A stretch of 34,300 nucleotides of DNA from Methanosaeta sp. PtaU1.Bin060 (GCA_002067365.1 MVRK01000063.1:1-34300), one strand, 5' to 3'. Counted from the stretch's first letter, positions 15,422 through 24,424 are shown. Made by a program: numbers and translations. Notes: a model not told the origin generated them from the sequence alone.

Positions 15422-18217
15422 GTGAACGCCTTCTGTCAGCTTGATGACAGGATTCGAGCGATGCTAGCGGAGCAGTCGATCCTTGAGCCCACGCTGCCTC
15501 AGGAGAAGGCCATACCCCCAATCCTTGAAGGAAAGAACGTGCTCCTCATAGCACCAACCGGGACAGGCAAGACGGAGGCTGCAGCCCTGCCCATCTTTCA
15601 CAGGATCCTCACAGGCGAGCGCTCAGGCACGAGGGCGATCTACATCACACCGCTTCGAGCCCTGAACAGGGATATGCTGCGGCGGTTTCACGAGTGGGGG
15701 AAGCGGCTCAACATAACAGTGGCAGTGCGCCACGGAGATACGAGCCAGAGCGACCGCAGAAAGCAATCTCTCAGGCCACCGGATCTCCTGATCACCACTC
15801 CAGAGACCCTTCAGGTGATGCTGACCGGCAAGCGCCTGCGCCGGAATCTCGCGAGCGTCAGGGCGGTGGTGGTGGATGAGGTTCACGAGCTGGCATCCTC
15901 CAAACGCGGCAGCCAATTGGCGGTTCTTCTGGAGAGGCTGGCAGAGCTGACTGGCGATTTTCAGAGGGTCGGTCTCTCAGCCACAGTGGGCTCTCCCGTG
16001 GTGGTGGCGAGACTGCTCGTGGGCGCAAAAAGGTCCTTTGAGATCGTCAGGGCGGATGTGCAGAGGTCAAGCGACCTGCATGTGGTCAGCCCTGCCCCCA
16101 CCAGGGCCGACTACGCCCTGGGGCGGCAGCTCGATTGCGATCCCAAGCTCGCTGCGCAGATTCGCTTCATCCGCGAGACTGTGCAGTCAAAAAAATGCCT
16201 CATCTTCGTCAACACCAGACAGGCTGCAGAGGTCCTGGGCTCTCGCTTCCGCCAGCTTGGAGACCCCATAGGGATTCACCACGGCAGCCTCTCTGCAGAG
16301 GCGCGCGTAGAGGCGGAGGAGGATTTCAAGGGCGGCAAGATGCGCGGCCTGATCTGCACATCATCGATGGAGCTAGGAGTCGATATCGGCGATGTGGATC
16401 ACGTCATACAGTACAGCTCTCCAAGAGAGGTCTCGCGGCTGCTGCAGAGGGTGGGCCGCGCAGGCCACAGGATAGGGCGCACAGCATCGGGCACCATCAT
16501 CGCCACCTGTGCAGATGATATCGCCGAGGCCTGCGCCATCGCCCGCCGCTCGATAGAGGCCGAGCTTGAGCCGATAAAGATCCATGAGAAGCCCACGGAC
16601 GTTCTGGCAAACCAGCTCGTGGGCCTTGAGATGGATTTCGGGGAGATCGGCCTTGAGAGGGCTCACCAGATCCTGACCCGCTCCTATCCCTTCAGGGACC
16701 TCACCATCGAGGAGCTGAAGGAGGTGCTCGATCAGATCGCAGAGAACAGGTTGGCCAGGGTCTACGAGGAGAGGCTGCAGAGGACGCGCAAGGCCAGGGA
16801 GTACTACTTCGAGAACCTCTCGATGATCCCCGATGAGAAGAGGTACAATGTCTACGATATAGTGGGCCGCCGCTCTGTGGGAACCCTGGACGAGGCCTTC
16901 GTGGTGAGCTTTGCGGAGCCAGGGGCCACCTTCGTCACGAAGGGAGAGATCTGGCAGATCACAGAGATCGATGAGGGCGAGATCAAGGTCGTCCCCATCC
17001 AGAGGAGCGGCGAGATCCCGAGCTGGACTGGAGAGGAGATCCCCGTCCCCTTCGACGTGGCCCAGGAGGTGGGACGCATCCGCAAGAGGATAAGAGAATG
17101 CCTGGAGGCAGATGGTGAGAAGGCGGCGACTGGCTACCTCACAGACAACTATCCGGTGGACCTGCAGACCGCCCAAGAGCTCGTGGACCTCGTGGCGAAG
17201 CAACTGAAGGAGAACCTGCCTGTCCCCGACGACGCTTGTGTGATCGTTGAGGGAGGCGGGCCCGGCGCCATCATCAACTGCTGCTTCGGCCACAAGACCA
17301 ACGACGCCCTGGGCCGCACCATCACCGCCCTCCTCTCGGCGCGCTTCGGCAGCAGTGTCGCCCTGGAGATAGATCCCTACAGGATTGAGCTTGAGCTGCC
17401 GAAAGCGATGCTCGCAGAGGAGATAGCAAGCATGATCTCAGAGCTTGATCCCGAGCACATCGAGCCGATCCTTGAGATGACACTGAAGAACACGACGCTC
17501 CTGCGCTGGAAGATGGTGCACGTCGCCCGCAAGTTCGGCGCTCTCTCAAGAGACGTGGACTACCAGAGGGTCAGCATGGCGAAGCTCTTGGCGATCTTCG
17601 AGGGAACGCCGATGTACCGCGAGGCTCTGCGGGAGATCTACCACGACCGCCTGGATCTCGGAAAGGCAAAGGATGTTCTTCGGGCGATTCATGAAGGCGA
17701 GATCTCTATCACCACCAGCACTCTCAGCCCGATAGGAACAAGCGGCCGCGGCGGCGGAAGGGATGTCACATCGCCCGAGAATGCCGATGGAGCTGTTCTC
17801 GATCTTTTGAAGAACAGGATCATGAACGACAGGGTGCTTCTATTCTGCGTGAACTGCAAGAGATGGAAGTCCATGCGAGAGGTCGGGCGTGTGCCTGATC
17901 GGCCCGAGTGTCCGCTTTGCGGATCGAAGATGGTGGCCGCCCTCAAGCCCTGGGAGGAGGAGGAGATCAAGATCGTCAGGAAGCCCGAGAAGAAGAAGAC
18001 CGCAGAGGATCGCCGCCGCACGAAGCGGGTCTTCAGGAACGCCAACCTCGTTCTGAGCTACGGGAAGACGGCTGCCATCGCTCTCGCGAGCCGTGGCCTC
18101 GGGCCTGAGACAGCGGCGCGTGTGATAGGAAAGCAGCAGCGGGACGAGACTGAGTTTTACAGGGACATCCTGAAGGCCGAGAGGGAGTACGCCAGGACGA
18201 AGAGGTTCTGGGGATAA
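15422..18217 (+). CDS. lhr: Lhr-type superfamily 2 helicase
   Basis: A 931-residue ATP-dependent 3'-5' nucleic-acid helicase. Motifs in order: Walker A APTGTGKT (44-51), TPLRALN, motif II DEVH (152-155), motif III SAT (186-188), helicase C domain with TSSMELGVDIGDVD and motif VI RVGRAGHRIG, then the Lhr core winged-helix and beta-sheet region. Near residue 800-830 a CxxC...CxxC pair (CVNCKRWK, CPLCGSK) forms a probable zinc ribbon seen in archaeal Lhr. In archaea Lhr proteins act in DNA repair or at stalled forks. The start is GTG, fitting the family N-terminus. It is divergent from the DUF2207 gene and has no obvious operon partner. Confidence 0.95.
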   Translation: MNAFCQLDDRIRAMLAEQSILEPTLPQEKAIPPILEGKNVLLIAPTGTGKTEAAALPIFHRILTGERSGTRAIYITPLRALNRDMLRRFHEWGKRLNITVAVRHGDTSQSDRRKQSLRPPDLLITTPETLQVMLTGKRLRRNLASVRAVVVDEVHELASSKRGSQLAVLLERLAELTGDFQRVGLSATVGSPVVVARLLVGAKRSFEIVRADVQRSSDLHVVSPAPTRADYALGRQLDCDPKLAAQIRFIRETVQSKKCLIFVNTRQAAEVLGSRFRQLGDPIGIHHGSLSAEARVEAEEDFKGGKMRGLICTSSMELGVDIGDVDHVIQYSSPREVSRLLQRVGRAGHRIGRTASGTIIATCADDIAEACAIARRSIEAELEPIKIHEKPTDVLANQLVGLEMDFGEIGLERAHQILTRSYPFRDLTIEELKEVLDQIAENRLARVYEERLQRTRKAREYYFENLSMIPDEKRYNVYDIVGRRSVGTLDEAFVVSFAEPGATFVTKGEIWQITEIDEGEIKVVPIQRSGEIPSWTGEEIPVPFDVAQEVGRIRKRIRECLEADGEKAATGYLTDNYPVDLQTAQELVDLVAKQLKENLPVPDDACVIVEGGGPGAIINCCFGHKTNDALGRTITALLSARFGSSVALEIDPYRIELELPKAMLAEEIASMISELDPEHIEPILEMTLKNTTLLRWKMVHVARKFGALSRDVDYQRVSMAKLLAIFEGTPMYREALREIYHDRLDLGKAKDVLRAIHEGEISITTSTLSPIGTSGRGGGRDVTSPENADGAVLDLLKNRIMNDRVLLFCVNCKRWKSMREVGRVPDRPECPLCGSKMVAALKPWEEEEIKIVRKPEKKKTAEDRRRTKRVFRNANLVLSYGKTAAIALASRGLGPETAARVIGKQQRDETEFYRDILKAEREYARTKRFWG

Positions 18218-18275
18218 GACCGACCCGGATGCAGGGAATTATTGATATATCCCGGCGTAATCTCTCCATGGCACT

Positions 18276-18292
18276 GTGTCTCATGAAGACAC
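18276..18292. promoter_or_regulatory. Inverted repeat near the paaK start site
   Basis: GTGTCT and AGACAC flank a 5-nt centre (CATGA), 28 bases before ATG 18320 and about 30 bases after a TATA-like TTGATATAT (18242-18250). This position, at or just after the expected transcription start, suits an operator or a leader hairpin. No known regulator site is recognised. Confidence 0.4.
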
Positions 18293-18319
18293 TGCACTCA
18301 ATTTCACAGGGAATCAAAA

Positions 18320-19651
18320 ATGACCTACTGGCAACCCGAATTCGAACTCATGAAAAGAGAAGAGCTGGAGGACCTGCAGCTGCGGCGACTCAAGAGCACC
18401 GTTGATAGAGTCTACAAGAATGTTCCCTTCTACCACAGCAGGATGAAGGAGGCTGGAGTATCGCCTGCTGACATAAAGAGCCTTGACGACCTCGCCCGGC
18501 TTCCCACCACCCGCAAGGCGAACCTGAGGGAGAACTACCCCTTCGGCCTCTTCGCAGTTCCGAGGGAGCAGGTCGTCCGGGTGCATGCCTCCTCGGGCAC
18601 GACAGGCAAGCCGACGGTCGTCGGCTACACCAAGAACGACATAGAGACCTGGTCGGATATCATGGCCAGGGATTTCGTGATGGTCGGCGTCCATAAGGGC
18701 GACGTCTTCCAGAATGCTGTGAACTACGGCTTCTTCACGGGCGGCCTCGGGATTCACTACGGCATCGAGCGCATGGGAGCTATGGCGGTTCCCTCGGGCG
18801 TGGGGAACACAGAGCGCCAGCTTGAGATCATGCAGGACTTCGGAACGACTGTTCTGCACTGCACGCCCTCCTACGCCCTCTACCTTGCAGAGACCGCCAA
18901 GGCCAAAGGGTTGGTGGAGAAGCTGAAGCTGCGCATCGGCTGCTTCGGGGCCGAGCCCTGGTCCGACGAGGCTCGGAGGGACCTGGAGGATGCCCTGAAC
19001 ATCAAGGCCTACGACTCCTACGGCCTCTCGGAGATGTTCGGGCCGGGCGTCGCCTTCGAGTGCCAGGAGCAGGACGGCCTGCACATCTGGGAGGACCACT
19101 TCCTTGTCGAGATCCTCGACAGGGACGGGCAGCCCTGCGCGCCGGGAGAGCCAGGCGAGCTGGTCGTCACCTCCCTCACCAAGGAGGCCATGCCGCTGCT
19201 CCGCTATCATACGGGCGATATGAGCTACTTCTTGGACGAGAAGTGCAGCTGTGGCCGCACGAGCAGAAAGCTCCACCGCTTCCTGGGCCGGGCGGACGAC
19301 ATGCTGATTGTGCGCGGCATAAACGTCTTCCCAAGCCAGATAGAGGACGTCCTTGTGAGCCTGCCAGAGATCGGCAACTACTTCCAGGTCATAGTGGACA
19401 GGCCGAAGCACGGCCTGGACGAGCTGACAATTCAGGTGGAGATGAAGGACGAGGCATTCACTGGAGAGCTCTCCGACCTTGCCAGGGTCCAGAGGAGGGT
19501 GGAGGACAAGCTCAAGTCCATCCTGAATGTGCGCAGCAAGATCGAGCTTGTGGAGAAGGGCAGCCTCCCGAGGACAGCCGGAAAATCCAAGAAGATCGTG
19601 GACAAAAGAGATGTCTACGCCAAGGATGAGAAAGCGAAGGCCGGGAGCTGA
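18320..19651 (+). CDS. paaK: Phenylacetate-CoA ligase family protein
   Basis: A 443-residue adenylate-forming CoA ligase of the PaaK group. The AMP-binding loop is SSGTTGKPT at 91-99, followed by the aryl-binding region, SYGLSEMFGPG, YHTGD, and the C-terminal GRADDMLIVRGINVFPSQIE. In methanogens such enzymes activate arylacetates, which indolepyruvate or phenylpyruvate ferredoxin oxidoreductase then converts back to amino acids; no ior genes are in this window, so the substrate is inferred. CxxC-like residues in EKCSCGRT occur in many relatives. A TATA-like box and an inverted repeat lie upstream, and a T-rich terminator (near 19674-19683) follows. Coenzyme F390 synthetase is a close relative and a possible alternative. 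Confidence 0.88.
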   Translation: MTYWQPEFELMKREELEDLQLRRLKSTVDRVYKNVPFYHSRMKEAGVSPADIKSLDDLARLPTTRKANLRENYPFGLFAVPREQVVRVHASSGTTGKPTVVGYTKNDIETWSDIMARDFVMVGVHKGDVFQNAVNYGFFTGGLGIHYGIERMGAMAVPSGVGNTERQLEIMQDFGTTVLHCTPSYALYLAETAKAKGLVEKLKLRIGCFGAEPWSDEARRDLEDALNIKAYDSYGLSEMFGPGVAFECQEQDGLHIWEDHFLVEILDRDGQPCAPGEPGELVVTSLTKEAMPLLRYHTGDMSYFLDEKCSCGRTSRKLHRFLGRADDMLIVRGINVFPSQIEDVLVSLPEIGNYFQVIVDRPKHGLDELTIQVEMKDEAFTGELSDLARVQRRVEDKLKSILNVRSKIELVEKGSLPRTAGKSKKIVDKRDVYAKDEKAKAGS

Positions 19652-19738
19652 AAAAGAAGGCTGCCCGGGTCATTATCTTTTTTCAAAAATCGCCGCCCTC
19701 TTCCCCGAACTTCTGGCCCTGGCCCTCTCAACTTGAAG

Positions 19739-19747
19739 TATTTTATA
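19739..19747 (+). promoter_or_regulatory. TATA box of the DUF1614 gene
   Basis: TATTTTATA is centred 28 bases before ATG 19771 with no ribosome site between, so the message is probably leaderless. Confidence 0.55.
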
Positions 19748-19770
19748 CCTCCAGCCCCATAGACCCATCC

Positions 19771-20478
19771 ATGGAAAATCGGCTGGTCTACAACCCAGTG
19801 GGATTGCTGTTCACCCTCCTGCTGGCATTCCTTCTCTTTGTTGTGGTAGGTTTCCTGTTCCTGGACCTGGCGAGGACAGCCTTCACACTCATCGGCTTCA
19901 CATGGAGCGAGGCTCTCCTGGTCCTTCTGCTCTCGCTCCTGGGCAGCGGAATCAACATACCCATCAAAACCATGAAGTGCAATACGCCGATGGTGTCTGA
20001 GCGCTATGTAAGGGCCTTCGGCATCACCTACAGGATACCTGTGGTGGAGAACAGGGACTGCAGCACCATCCTGGCGGTGAACGTGGGCGGTGCCGTGATT
20101 CCCATAGTGATCTCGGCCCTTCTGCTCTACGAGTTCCCAGCAGCTCTGAAGTATGCCATCGCGGGGATACTCTTCGTGGCTCTGATCACCAACCGCATAG
20201 CGCGACCCATCAAGGGCCTCGGGATTGTGACTCCAGCCCTGCTCCCGCCTCTGGCCGCGGCCCTTGGAGCGATAATCCTTGTCTATTTCCTGAATGCTCC
20301 CCATCAGTTCATATTCCTCATCGCCTACGTCGGCGGAACCCTGGGAACGCTGATAGGAGCCGACGTACTCAACCTGAATAAGATCAAGGATATGGGCGCG
20401 CCGATCGCCAGCATAGGCGGAGCAGGCACCTTCGACGGCGTCTTCCTCTCTGGCCTGATCGCAGTGCTCCTGGTGTGA
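19771..20478 (+). CDS. DUF1614 integral membrane protein
   Basis: A 235-residue protein with about seven hydrophobic spans and the DUF1614 landmarks: GSGINIPI near residue 59-66, the conserved loop CSTILAVNVGGAVIPI, ALITNRIARPIKGLGIVTPALLPPLAAAL, and the C-terminal block YVGGTLGTLIGADVLNL...GAPIASIGGAGTFDGVFLSG. The family is widespread in methanogens and bacteria and its function is unknown; the acidic and glycine-rich loops in membranes suggest transport or intramembrane catalysis, but this is conjecture. It is monocistronic by appearance, with its own leaderless promoter. Confidence 0.93.
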   Translation: MENRLVYNPVGLLFTLLLAFLLFVVVGFLFLDLARTAFTLIGFTWSEALLVLLLSLLGSGINIPIKTMKCNTPMVSERYVRAFGITYRIPVVENRDCSTILAVNVGGAVIPIVISALLLYEFPAALKYAIAGILFVALITNRIARPIKGLGIVTPALLPPLAAALGAIILVYFLNAPHQFIFLIAYVGGTLGTLIGADVLNLNKIKDMGAPIASIGGAGTFDGVFLSGLIAVLLV

Positions 20479-20596
20479 GGATTGATGCGGACGAAGAGGT
20501 TTGCGAAGATAACTTTAAGATCAATCCTGAATAATAAATCTTTGAGACTGCCATGAGAAGAAGGGCCTTGAGATCCATGAGGGATGGAGGAATGCC

Positions 20597-21862
20597 ATGA
20601 GCTTGAGGGGCTTCCTGGACGAGCTGCGAGATGCAGGGAGTATGAAGGAGATAGCGGAGCCGGTCGCTCCTTATCTGGATGTGGCGGCCCGCGCATGGGG
20701 TGAAGGGCCTCTGTATCTCCATGATGTCGACGGCCACGAGTGCTGTCTGAACATCCTTGGCACAAGGGATCTTCTGGCAACTGCCCTGAAGGTCCCAGTC
20801 AAGGAGATGGTCAGATACCTGAGCGGCGTCGGCTGCCAGGGCGACGTCAGGGAGACGGACTCCTCCTCTTTCCAGGAGATCATCACTCTGCCTGACCTGA
20901 CGAGGCTTCCAGTGCTCACCCACTACGAAGGAGATGGCGGACCTTACATCACCTCTGCTGTGGTCGTTGCCAAGTATGGCGAGCGCCTGAACGCCTGCGT
21001 TCACAGGCTCATGGTCATTGGCAAGGACAGGCTCGCAGTCCGGCTCGTCCCAGGAAGACACACCCATCAGCTCTATCAGGCCGCGCTGGCCGAGGGCCGG
21101 GAGCTGCCAGTCGCCATCGCGATAGGTGTGGACCCTCTGGTCCTGATGGCAGCCAGCACGAGGGTTCCTCCCGAGATGGAGTTTCAGTATGCTGCAGCTT
21201 TGAGGCAAGCCCCTGTAGAGCTTGTGCGCCTGGAGAACGGAGTGCCAGTCCCCCACGCCGAGATAGTCCTCGAGGGCTACATCACAAAAGAGCGCACGAG
21301 CGAGGGCCCCTTCGTGGACATAACCGGCACACGCGATCTTGTGAGGCAGGAGCCTGTCATCAGGCTCACGCGGATGATGACCTGCGAGAAGCCCATTTAC
21401 CAAGGGCTGCTGCCCGGTGGAGGCGAGCATAAGATGCTCATGGGAGTGCCCTACGAGCCTCTGATCTACAGAGAAGTCTCGAAGGTCGCCAATGTGAGGA
21501 ATGTGCTCCTGACAGATGGCGGTTGCTGCTATCTGCACGCAGTCGTTCAGATCGAGAAGCAGAGAGACGACGACGCCAGACAAGCCATAGAGGCGGCCTT
21601 CCAGGCGCACGGCTCCCTGAAGCATGCTGTTGTGGTGGACACTGATATAGACATCTACGATCCATTGGAGGTCGAATATGCCATCGCCACGAGGATGCGC
21701 GGGGATGAGGACCTGATAATTCATCCGAACGTGAGAGGCAGCACCCTCGATCCTCGAAGCGTGGACGGCATGACGACGAAGGTCGGCGTGGATGCCACTG
21801 CAAGGCTTGATCGTCTGTGGAAGTTTCAGAGGGTGGTTCCGAGAGCTGCACCCAAGAGATGA
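20597..21862 (+). CDS. UbiD-family decarboxylase, probable anhydromevalonate phosphate decarboxylase
   Basis: A 421-residue prenylated-FMN-dependent decarboxylase. Family segments: SLRGFLDELRDAG at the start, RLMVIGKDRLAVRLVPGRHT, IAIGVDPLVLMAA, the EGPFVDITG loop, and DTDIDIYDPLEVEYAIATRM near residue 350. In archaea a UbiD homologue decarboxylates trans-anhydromevalonate 5-phosphate to isopentenyl phosphate, and HMG-CoA reductase of the same pathway is at 6163-7449; this role is preferred over quinone-type decarboxylation, but the sequence alone does not settle it. No ubiX is in the window. GGAGG lies six bases before the ATG. A 15-codon upstream frame overlaps the start. Confidence 0.88.
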   Translation: MSLRGFLDELRDAGSMKEIAEPVAPYLDVAARAWGEGPLYLHDVDGHECCLNILGTRDLLATALKVPVKEMVRYLSGVGCQGDVRETDSSSFQEIITLPDLTRLPVLTHYEGDGGPYITSAVVVAKYGERLNACVHRLMVIGKDRLAVRLVPGRHTHQLYQAALAEGRELPVAIAIGVDPLVLMAASTRVPPEMEFQYAAALRQAPVELVRLENGVPVPHAEIVLEGYITKERTSEGPFVDITGTRDLVRQEPVIRLTRMMTCEKPIYQGLLPGGGEHKMLMGVPYEPLIYREVSKVANVRNVLLTDGGCCYLHAVVQIEKQRDDDARQAIEAAFQAHGSLKHAVVVDTDIDIYDPLEVEYAIATRMRGDEDLIIHPNVRGSTLDPRSVDGMTTKVGVDATARLDRLWKFQRVVPRAAPKR

Positions 21863-21938
21863 AGCCCTCAAAGGCAGATCAAGGCTATTTCCGAACTCAC
21901 AGGATGCTGTGAGCTCTGCGATCTGAGATGACAACAAT

Positions 21939-22499
21939 ATGGATTATCAGCAGGATACATCAAAAAGAGGGGTTATGGCAGAAGAGAAGGGCGCATGCGA
22001 GATCGGCATAAACAGCACTGTCAGCATCAATGTGTCGAGGCGAGATCTGGTGAAGCTGGGGGATAGGATAGGCTACCTGGACATAAGACTGAAGCACCTG
22101 CAAAAGGCTCAAGCAGATCTGCAGAGGAGCATCTCGGAAGCGACTGAAGAGATTGAGAGGCTGAGGCTGCAATTCTCACAACTCTTCGGAGAACAGATCA
22201 GCGAACTGACTGGCATCGAGGATGTGCAGGCTGATCTATCCATAGAGAGTAGAGAGAGAGCGAAGACCCCTGAGCAGATCACCCTCGCCATGAGCGATAT
22301 GGAGAGAGAGCAGGTGCGCTCGATCCTGGACGCCATCAAGAAGGTGATGGAAGAATCTCAGGGATCCGCCCCCAGGGCCGAGGTGCTGGCCAGGGCCAAG
22401 GCCATCGGGATCGATGAAGAGGAGTTCGAGGATATATTGAGAAGGCTTGGAAAATCAGGCGCTCTTGTCGAGAGCGGGGGGATGCTCAGGCTCGTCTGA
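21939..22499 (+). CDS. Coiled-coil protein with C-terminal winged-helix-like domain
   Basis: A 186-residue protein without a named family. Residues about 35-85 form a long amphipathic coiled coil (GYLDIRLKHLQKAQADLQRS onward), and residues about 120-186 (VRSILDAIKKVMEESQGSAPRAEVLARAKAIGIDEEEFEDILRRLGKSGALV) resemble the winged helix at the C-terminus of archaeal MCM helicases and related small DNA-binding proteins, ending in a short wing strand MLRLV. A nucleic-acid or replication-related role is possible. The start is uncertain: ATG 21939, or ATG 21975 with GGGG just upstream. It follows ubiD by 76 bases on the same strand. Confidence 0.75.
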   Translation: MDYQQDTSKRGVMAEEKGACEIGINSTVSINVSRRDLVKLGDRIGYLDIRLKHLQKAQADLQRSISEATEEIERLRLQFSQLFGEQISELTGIEDVQADLSIESRERAKTPEQITLAMSDMEREQVRSILDAIKKVMEESQGSAPRAEVLARAKAIGIDEEEFEDILRRLGKSGALVESGGMLRLV

Positions 22500-22544
22500 A
22501 GCCCTTTCGCCATCCCCATGTATCCAAAGGATCCATTCTGCTTT

Positions 22545-22640
22545 TCAGATCTCCAAATAGAGGCGGATGCTGTAGACTGTGGCCACCGCCAGCGCCATCG
22601 AGAGGGCGAGGGCGGCCACCCCAAATATCAGCTCACTCAT
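22545..22640 (-). CDS. Small single-helix membrane peptide (31 aa)
   Basis: An unlisted short gene: ATG at 22640, TGA at 22545-22547. The 31 residues start MSELIFGVAALALSMALAVA, one membrane span, then VYSIRLYLEI. Only one base separates its ATG from the stop of the 105-residue gene upstream (TGAGATG), so it is probably translationally coupled to it. The OFA-type transporter lies further upstream on the same strand; small accessory subunits of MFS proteins exist, but I see no specific match. Function unknown. Confidence 0.55.
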   Translation of the reverse strand: MSELIFGVAALALSMALAVATVYSIRLYLEI

Positions 22641-22641
22641 C

Positions 22642-22959
22642 TCAGTCACAGCCTGCCTTCTTCTTGAGATCCTCTTTTCTCAGGCGTCTGTTTGACCCCT
22701 CGCTGATCACATTTATATAATGGTCGATATCCTGTTTCAGATTCCCATAAGGTCCCACTTCGCATGGAAGGTCGGATTCCTTCGCCATTTTCAATAATTT
22801 TAAGATAAATGCTTTATCTAAGAGAAAATCTCCGACATAGTCTCCTTCCTGCAGTATGACATTATCCAAGTACTCGTAAATCTCTATGCAGTTGCGTCTC
22901 TTCAGCACCTCCGCCCAATCTTCTAAAATTTTTTTTTCGTCTTTGCTCAATAAAATCAT
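22642..22959 (-). CDS. Hypothetical small soluble protein (105 aa)
   Basis: Unrecognised. It is highly charged and mostly helical (LSKDEKKILEDWAEVLKRR at the N-terminus, LRKEDLKKKAGCD at the end), with no membrane span. Its codon use is more A/T-rich than that of neighbouring genes, which hints at a different origin or low expression. It precedes a coupled 31-residue membrane peptide. A strong T-tract terminator separates it from the transporter gene 200 bases upstream, so the pair may have its own promoter within 22960-23100, where no clear TATA box was identified. Confidence 0.65.
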   Translation of the reverse strand: MILLSKDEKKILEDWAEVLKRRNCIEIYEYLDNVILQEGDYVGDFLLDKAFILKLLKMAKESDLPCEVGPYGNLKQDIDHYINVISEGSNRRLRKEDLKKKAGCD

Positions 22960-23103
22960 CCCATTAGGATATCAGAACCGCTCAAGCAATAAGCATTTGG
23001 GTGCTATCGAGGGCTATATGATCGACTGGATGTGCATTCAACATAGCAAAAGGCAGATGGAGTCGGCTGCACATGAGATATACGGATCTCCGAGAAATTA
23101 TGA

Positions 23104-23166
23104 TAAAATAAAGAAAAAAATAGTATACAAAAATTTTGGAAGAGATGCACGCCTTCTAGGAAGGCG
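23104..23166 (-). terminator. Stem plus T-tract terminator of the MFS gene
   Basis: On the minus strand a 6-bp stem (CGCCTT/AAGGCG, 23150-23166, loop including the stop codon) is followed by AAAATTTTTG and a run of seven T residues, then another T-rich group to about 23104. This is an intrinsic-like terminator directly after the transporter stop. Confidence 0.5.
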
Positions 23167-24424
23167 CAGCTGGCGGTTTCAGCATAACGAAGGCGATGAT
23201 GATCCCCACTATCGCCAATACAGCCACGATCGGGAAGGCTCCTGCATAGCTGCCGGTGATATCTTTGATGCTAGATGCCAATATGTTTCCGATGATAGCG
23301 CCAAGACCATAGGCGGTAAAGATGAAACCGTAGTTGCATGCATAATCCTTCATTCCGAAATAGGCGCCAGTACAGGATGGCGCAATTGCCAGCCAGCCGC
23401 CGAGGCATGCCCAGAGCAATATGAAGGCGATGGTGTACATCGCTATGCTTGGCACCCCCAGGTATCCCGCCATCATTACAGAGGCGATGAAGATCAGGAC
23501 AAAGGAAAAGAAAGCCGTATTCCTTGCGCCCATCTTATCCACCAATGATCCGAAGATCGGCCTTCCAAAGCCGTTAGCAACCGCAAACGGGATGACCAAG
23601 CTCGTCATCAGGGCCGAAGACGTTACAGGGTCCATGCCCAATTTGCCTGCCACCTCAAGGCCTGCAGGCTTGGCGATGCCAATGGCCATGAGTCCGGCTG
23701 TGGCACCTATGATGTAGCAAAGCCACAGACCCCAGCAGCTTGTTGTCTTAAGCATATCTTTCCTGTAGAAATCGCATGCCGCAGTAGCGCCTGCCTTGGG
23801 CGCAGGAGGTGCCCATTCTGCAGGCTTCCATCCAGCAGGCGGGAACCTCAGCAGCGTGGAAAGCGCGACTATTATGATCAAGAAAGCCACGCCGAAGATC
23901 TTCATCGCCGTGAGTATTCCATAGCTACTGGTCAAACTATCCGCTATCGGCCCGATTAAGGCCGCAGAGAAGCCGAATCCCAACACAGTAAGACCAACAG
24001 CAAGCCCTCGCTTATCAGGGAACCACCTTCCAGATACTGTGATAGGGCAGTTATAGGCAACCCCGACGCCGATGCCGCCGATGCCACCGTATAACACAGC
24101 AAGCATCATAGGCGTAGATGCGAATGATGCAAGGAACCACCCGAGGCCGACAAGGACTCCGCCAACCATGCCGACCTTTCTGGGGCCGTATTGTTCAATA
24201 TATTTGCCTATTAGAGGCATGGTCAGGGCAAAGAACGCCAGAAACACTATAAATGGTATTTGCATATCGACTGCTGTAGGCGTCAAGCCTGTGCTAGTGT
24301 AATATGCCTTTAGCGGCACAGAGATTATGCTGTACGCATAGATAGCTCCCAAACAGAGCATTATGATCAGGCCGTCGATGACGAGGACCCATCTACTTCC
24401 TGATTCTTTTGCTTCTTCAGCCAT
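23156..24424 (-). CDS. OFA-family major facilitator transporter
   Basis: A 422-residue membrane carrier with twelve predicted spans. The oxalate/formate antiporter-like (OFA) group is shown by LCLGAIYAYSIISVPL in span 1, the GKYIEQYGPRKVGMVGG loop between spans 2 and 3 (MFS motif A), GIGVGVAYNCPI in span 4, and FGRPIFGSLVDKMGARN in the second half. Members move small monocarboxylates; in an aceticlastic methanogen acetate or a related acid is an attractive but unproven substrate. The ATG at 24424 has GGGGTG eight bases upstream, and a TATA-like GATATAAATAA near 24487-24497. The MFS fold is certain, the substrate is not. Confidence 0.92.
   Translation of the reverse strand: MAEEAKESGSRWVLVIDGLIIMLCLGAIYAYSIISVPLKAYYTSTGLTPTAVDMQIPFIVFLAFFALTMPLIGKYIEQYGPRKVGMVGGVLVGLGWFLASFASTPMMLAVLYGGIGGIGVGVAYNCPITVSGRWFPDKRGLAVGLTVLGFGFSAALIGPIADSLTSSYGILTAMKIFGVAFLIIIVALSTLLRFPPAGWKPAEWAPPAPKAGATAACDFYRKDMLKTTSCWGLWLCYIIGATAGLMAIGIAKPAGLEVAGKLGMDPVTSSALMTSLVIPFAVANGFGRPIFGSLVDKMGARNTAFFSFVLIFIASVMMAGYLGVPSIAMYTIAFILLWACLGGWLAIAPSCTGAYFGMKDYACNYGFIFTAYGLGAIIGNILASSIKDITGSYAGAFPIVAVLAIVGIIIAFVMLKPPAAPS

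Noticed and set aside
16373-17293. 306-codon antisense frame within the Lhr gene
   Set aside because: Lies wholly inside the helicase gene, with no coherent domain or start signal.
18314-19411. 365-codon antisense frame over paaK
   Set aside because: Shadow frame created by codon bias; the sense strand has full adenylate-forming enzyme motifs.
20384-21937. 517-codon open frame antisense to ubiD
   Set aside because: It is the mirror of a GC-rich real gene with clear UbiD motifs; its own translation has no family resemblance.
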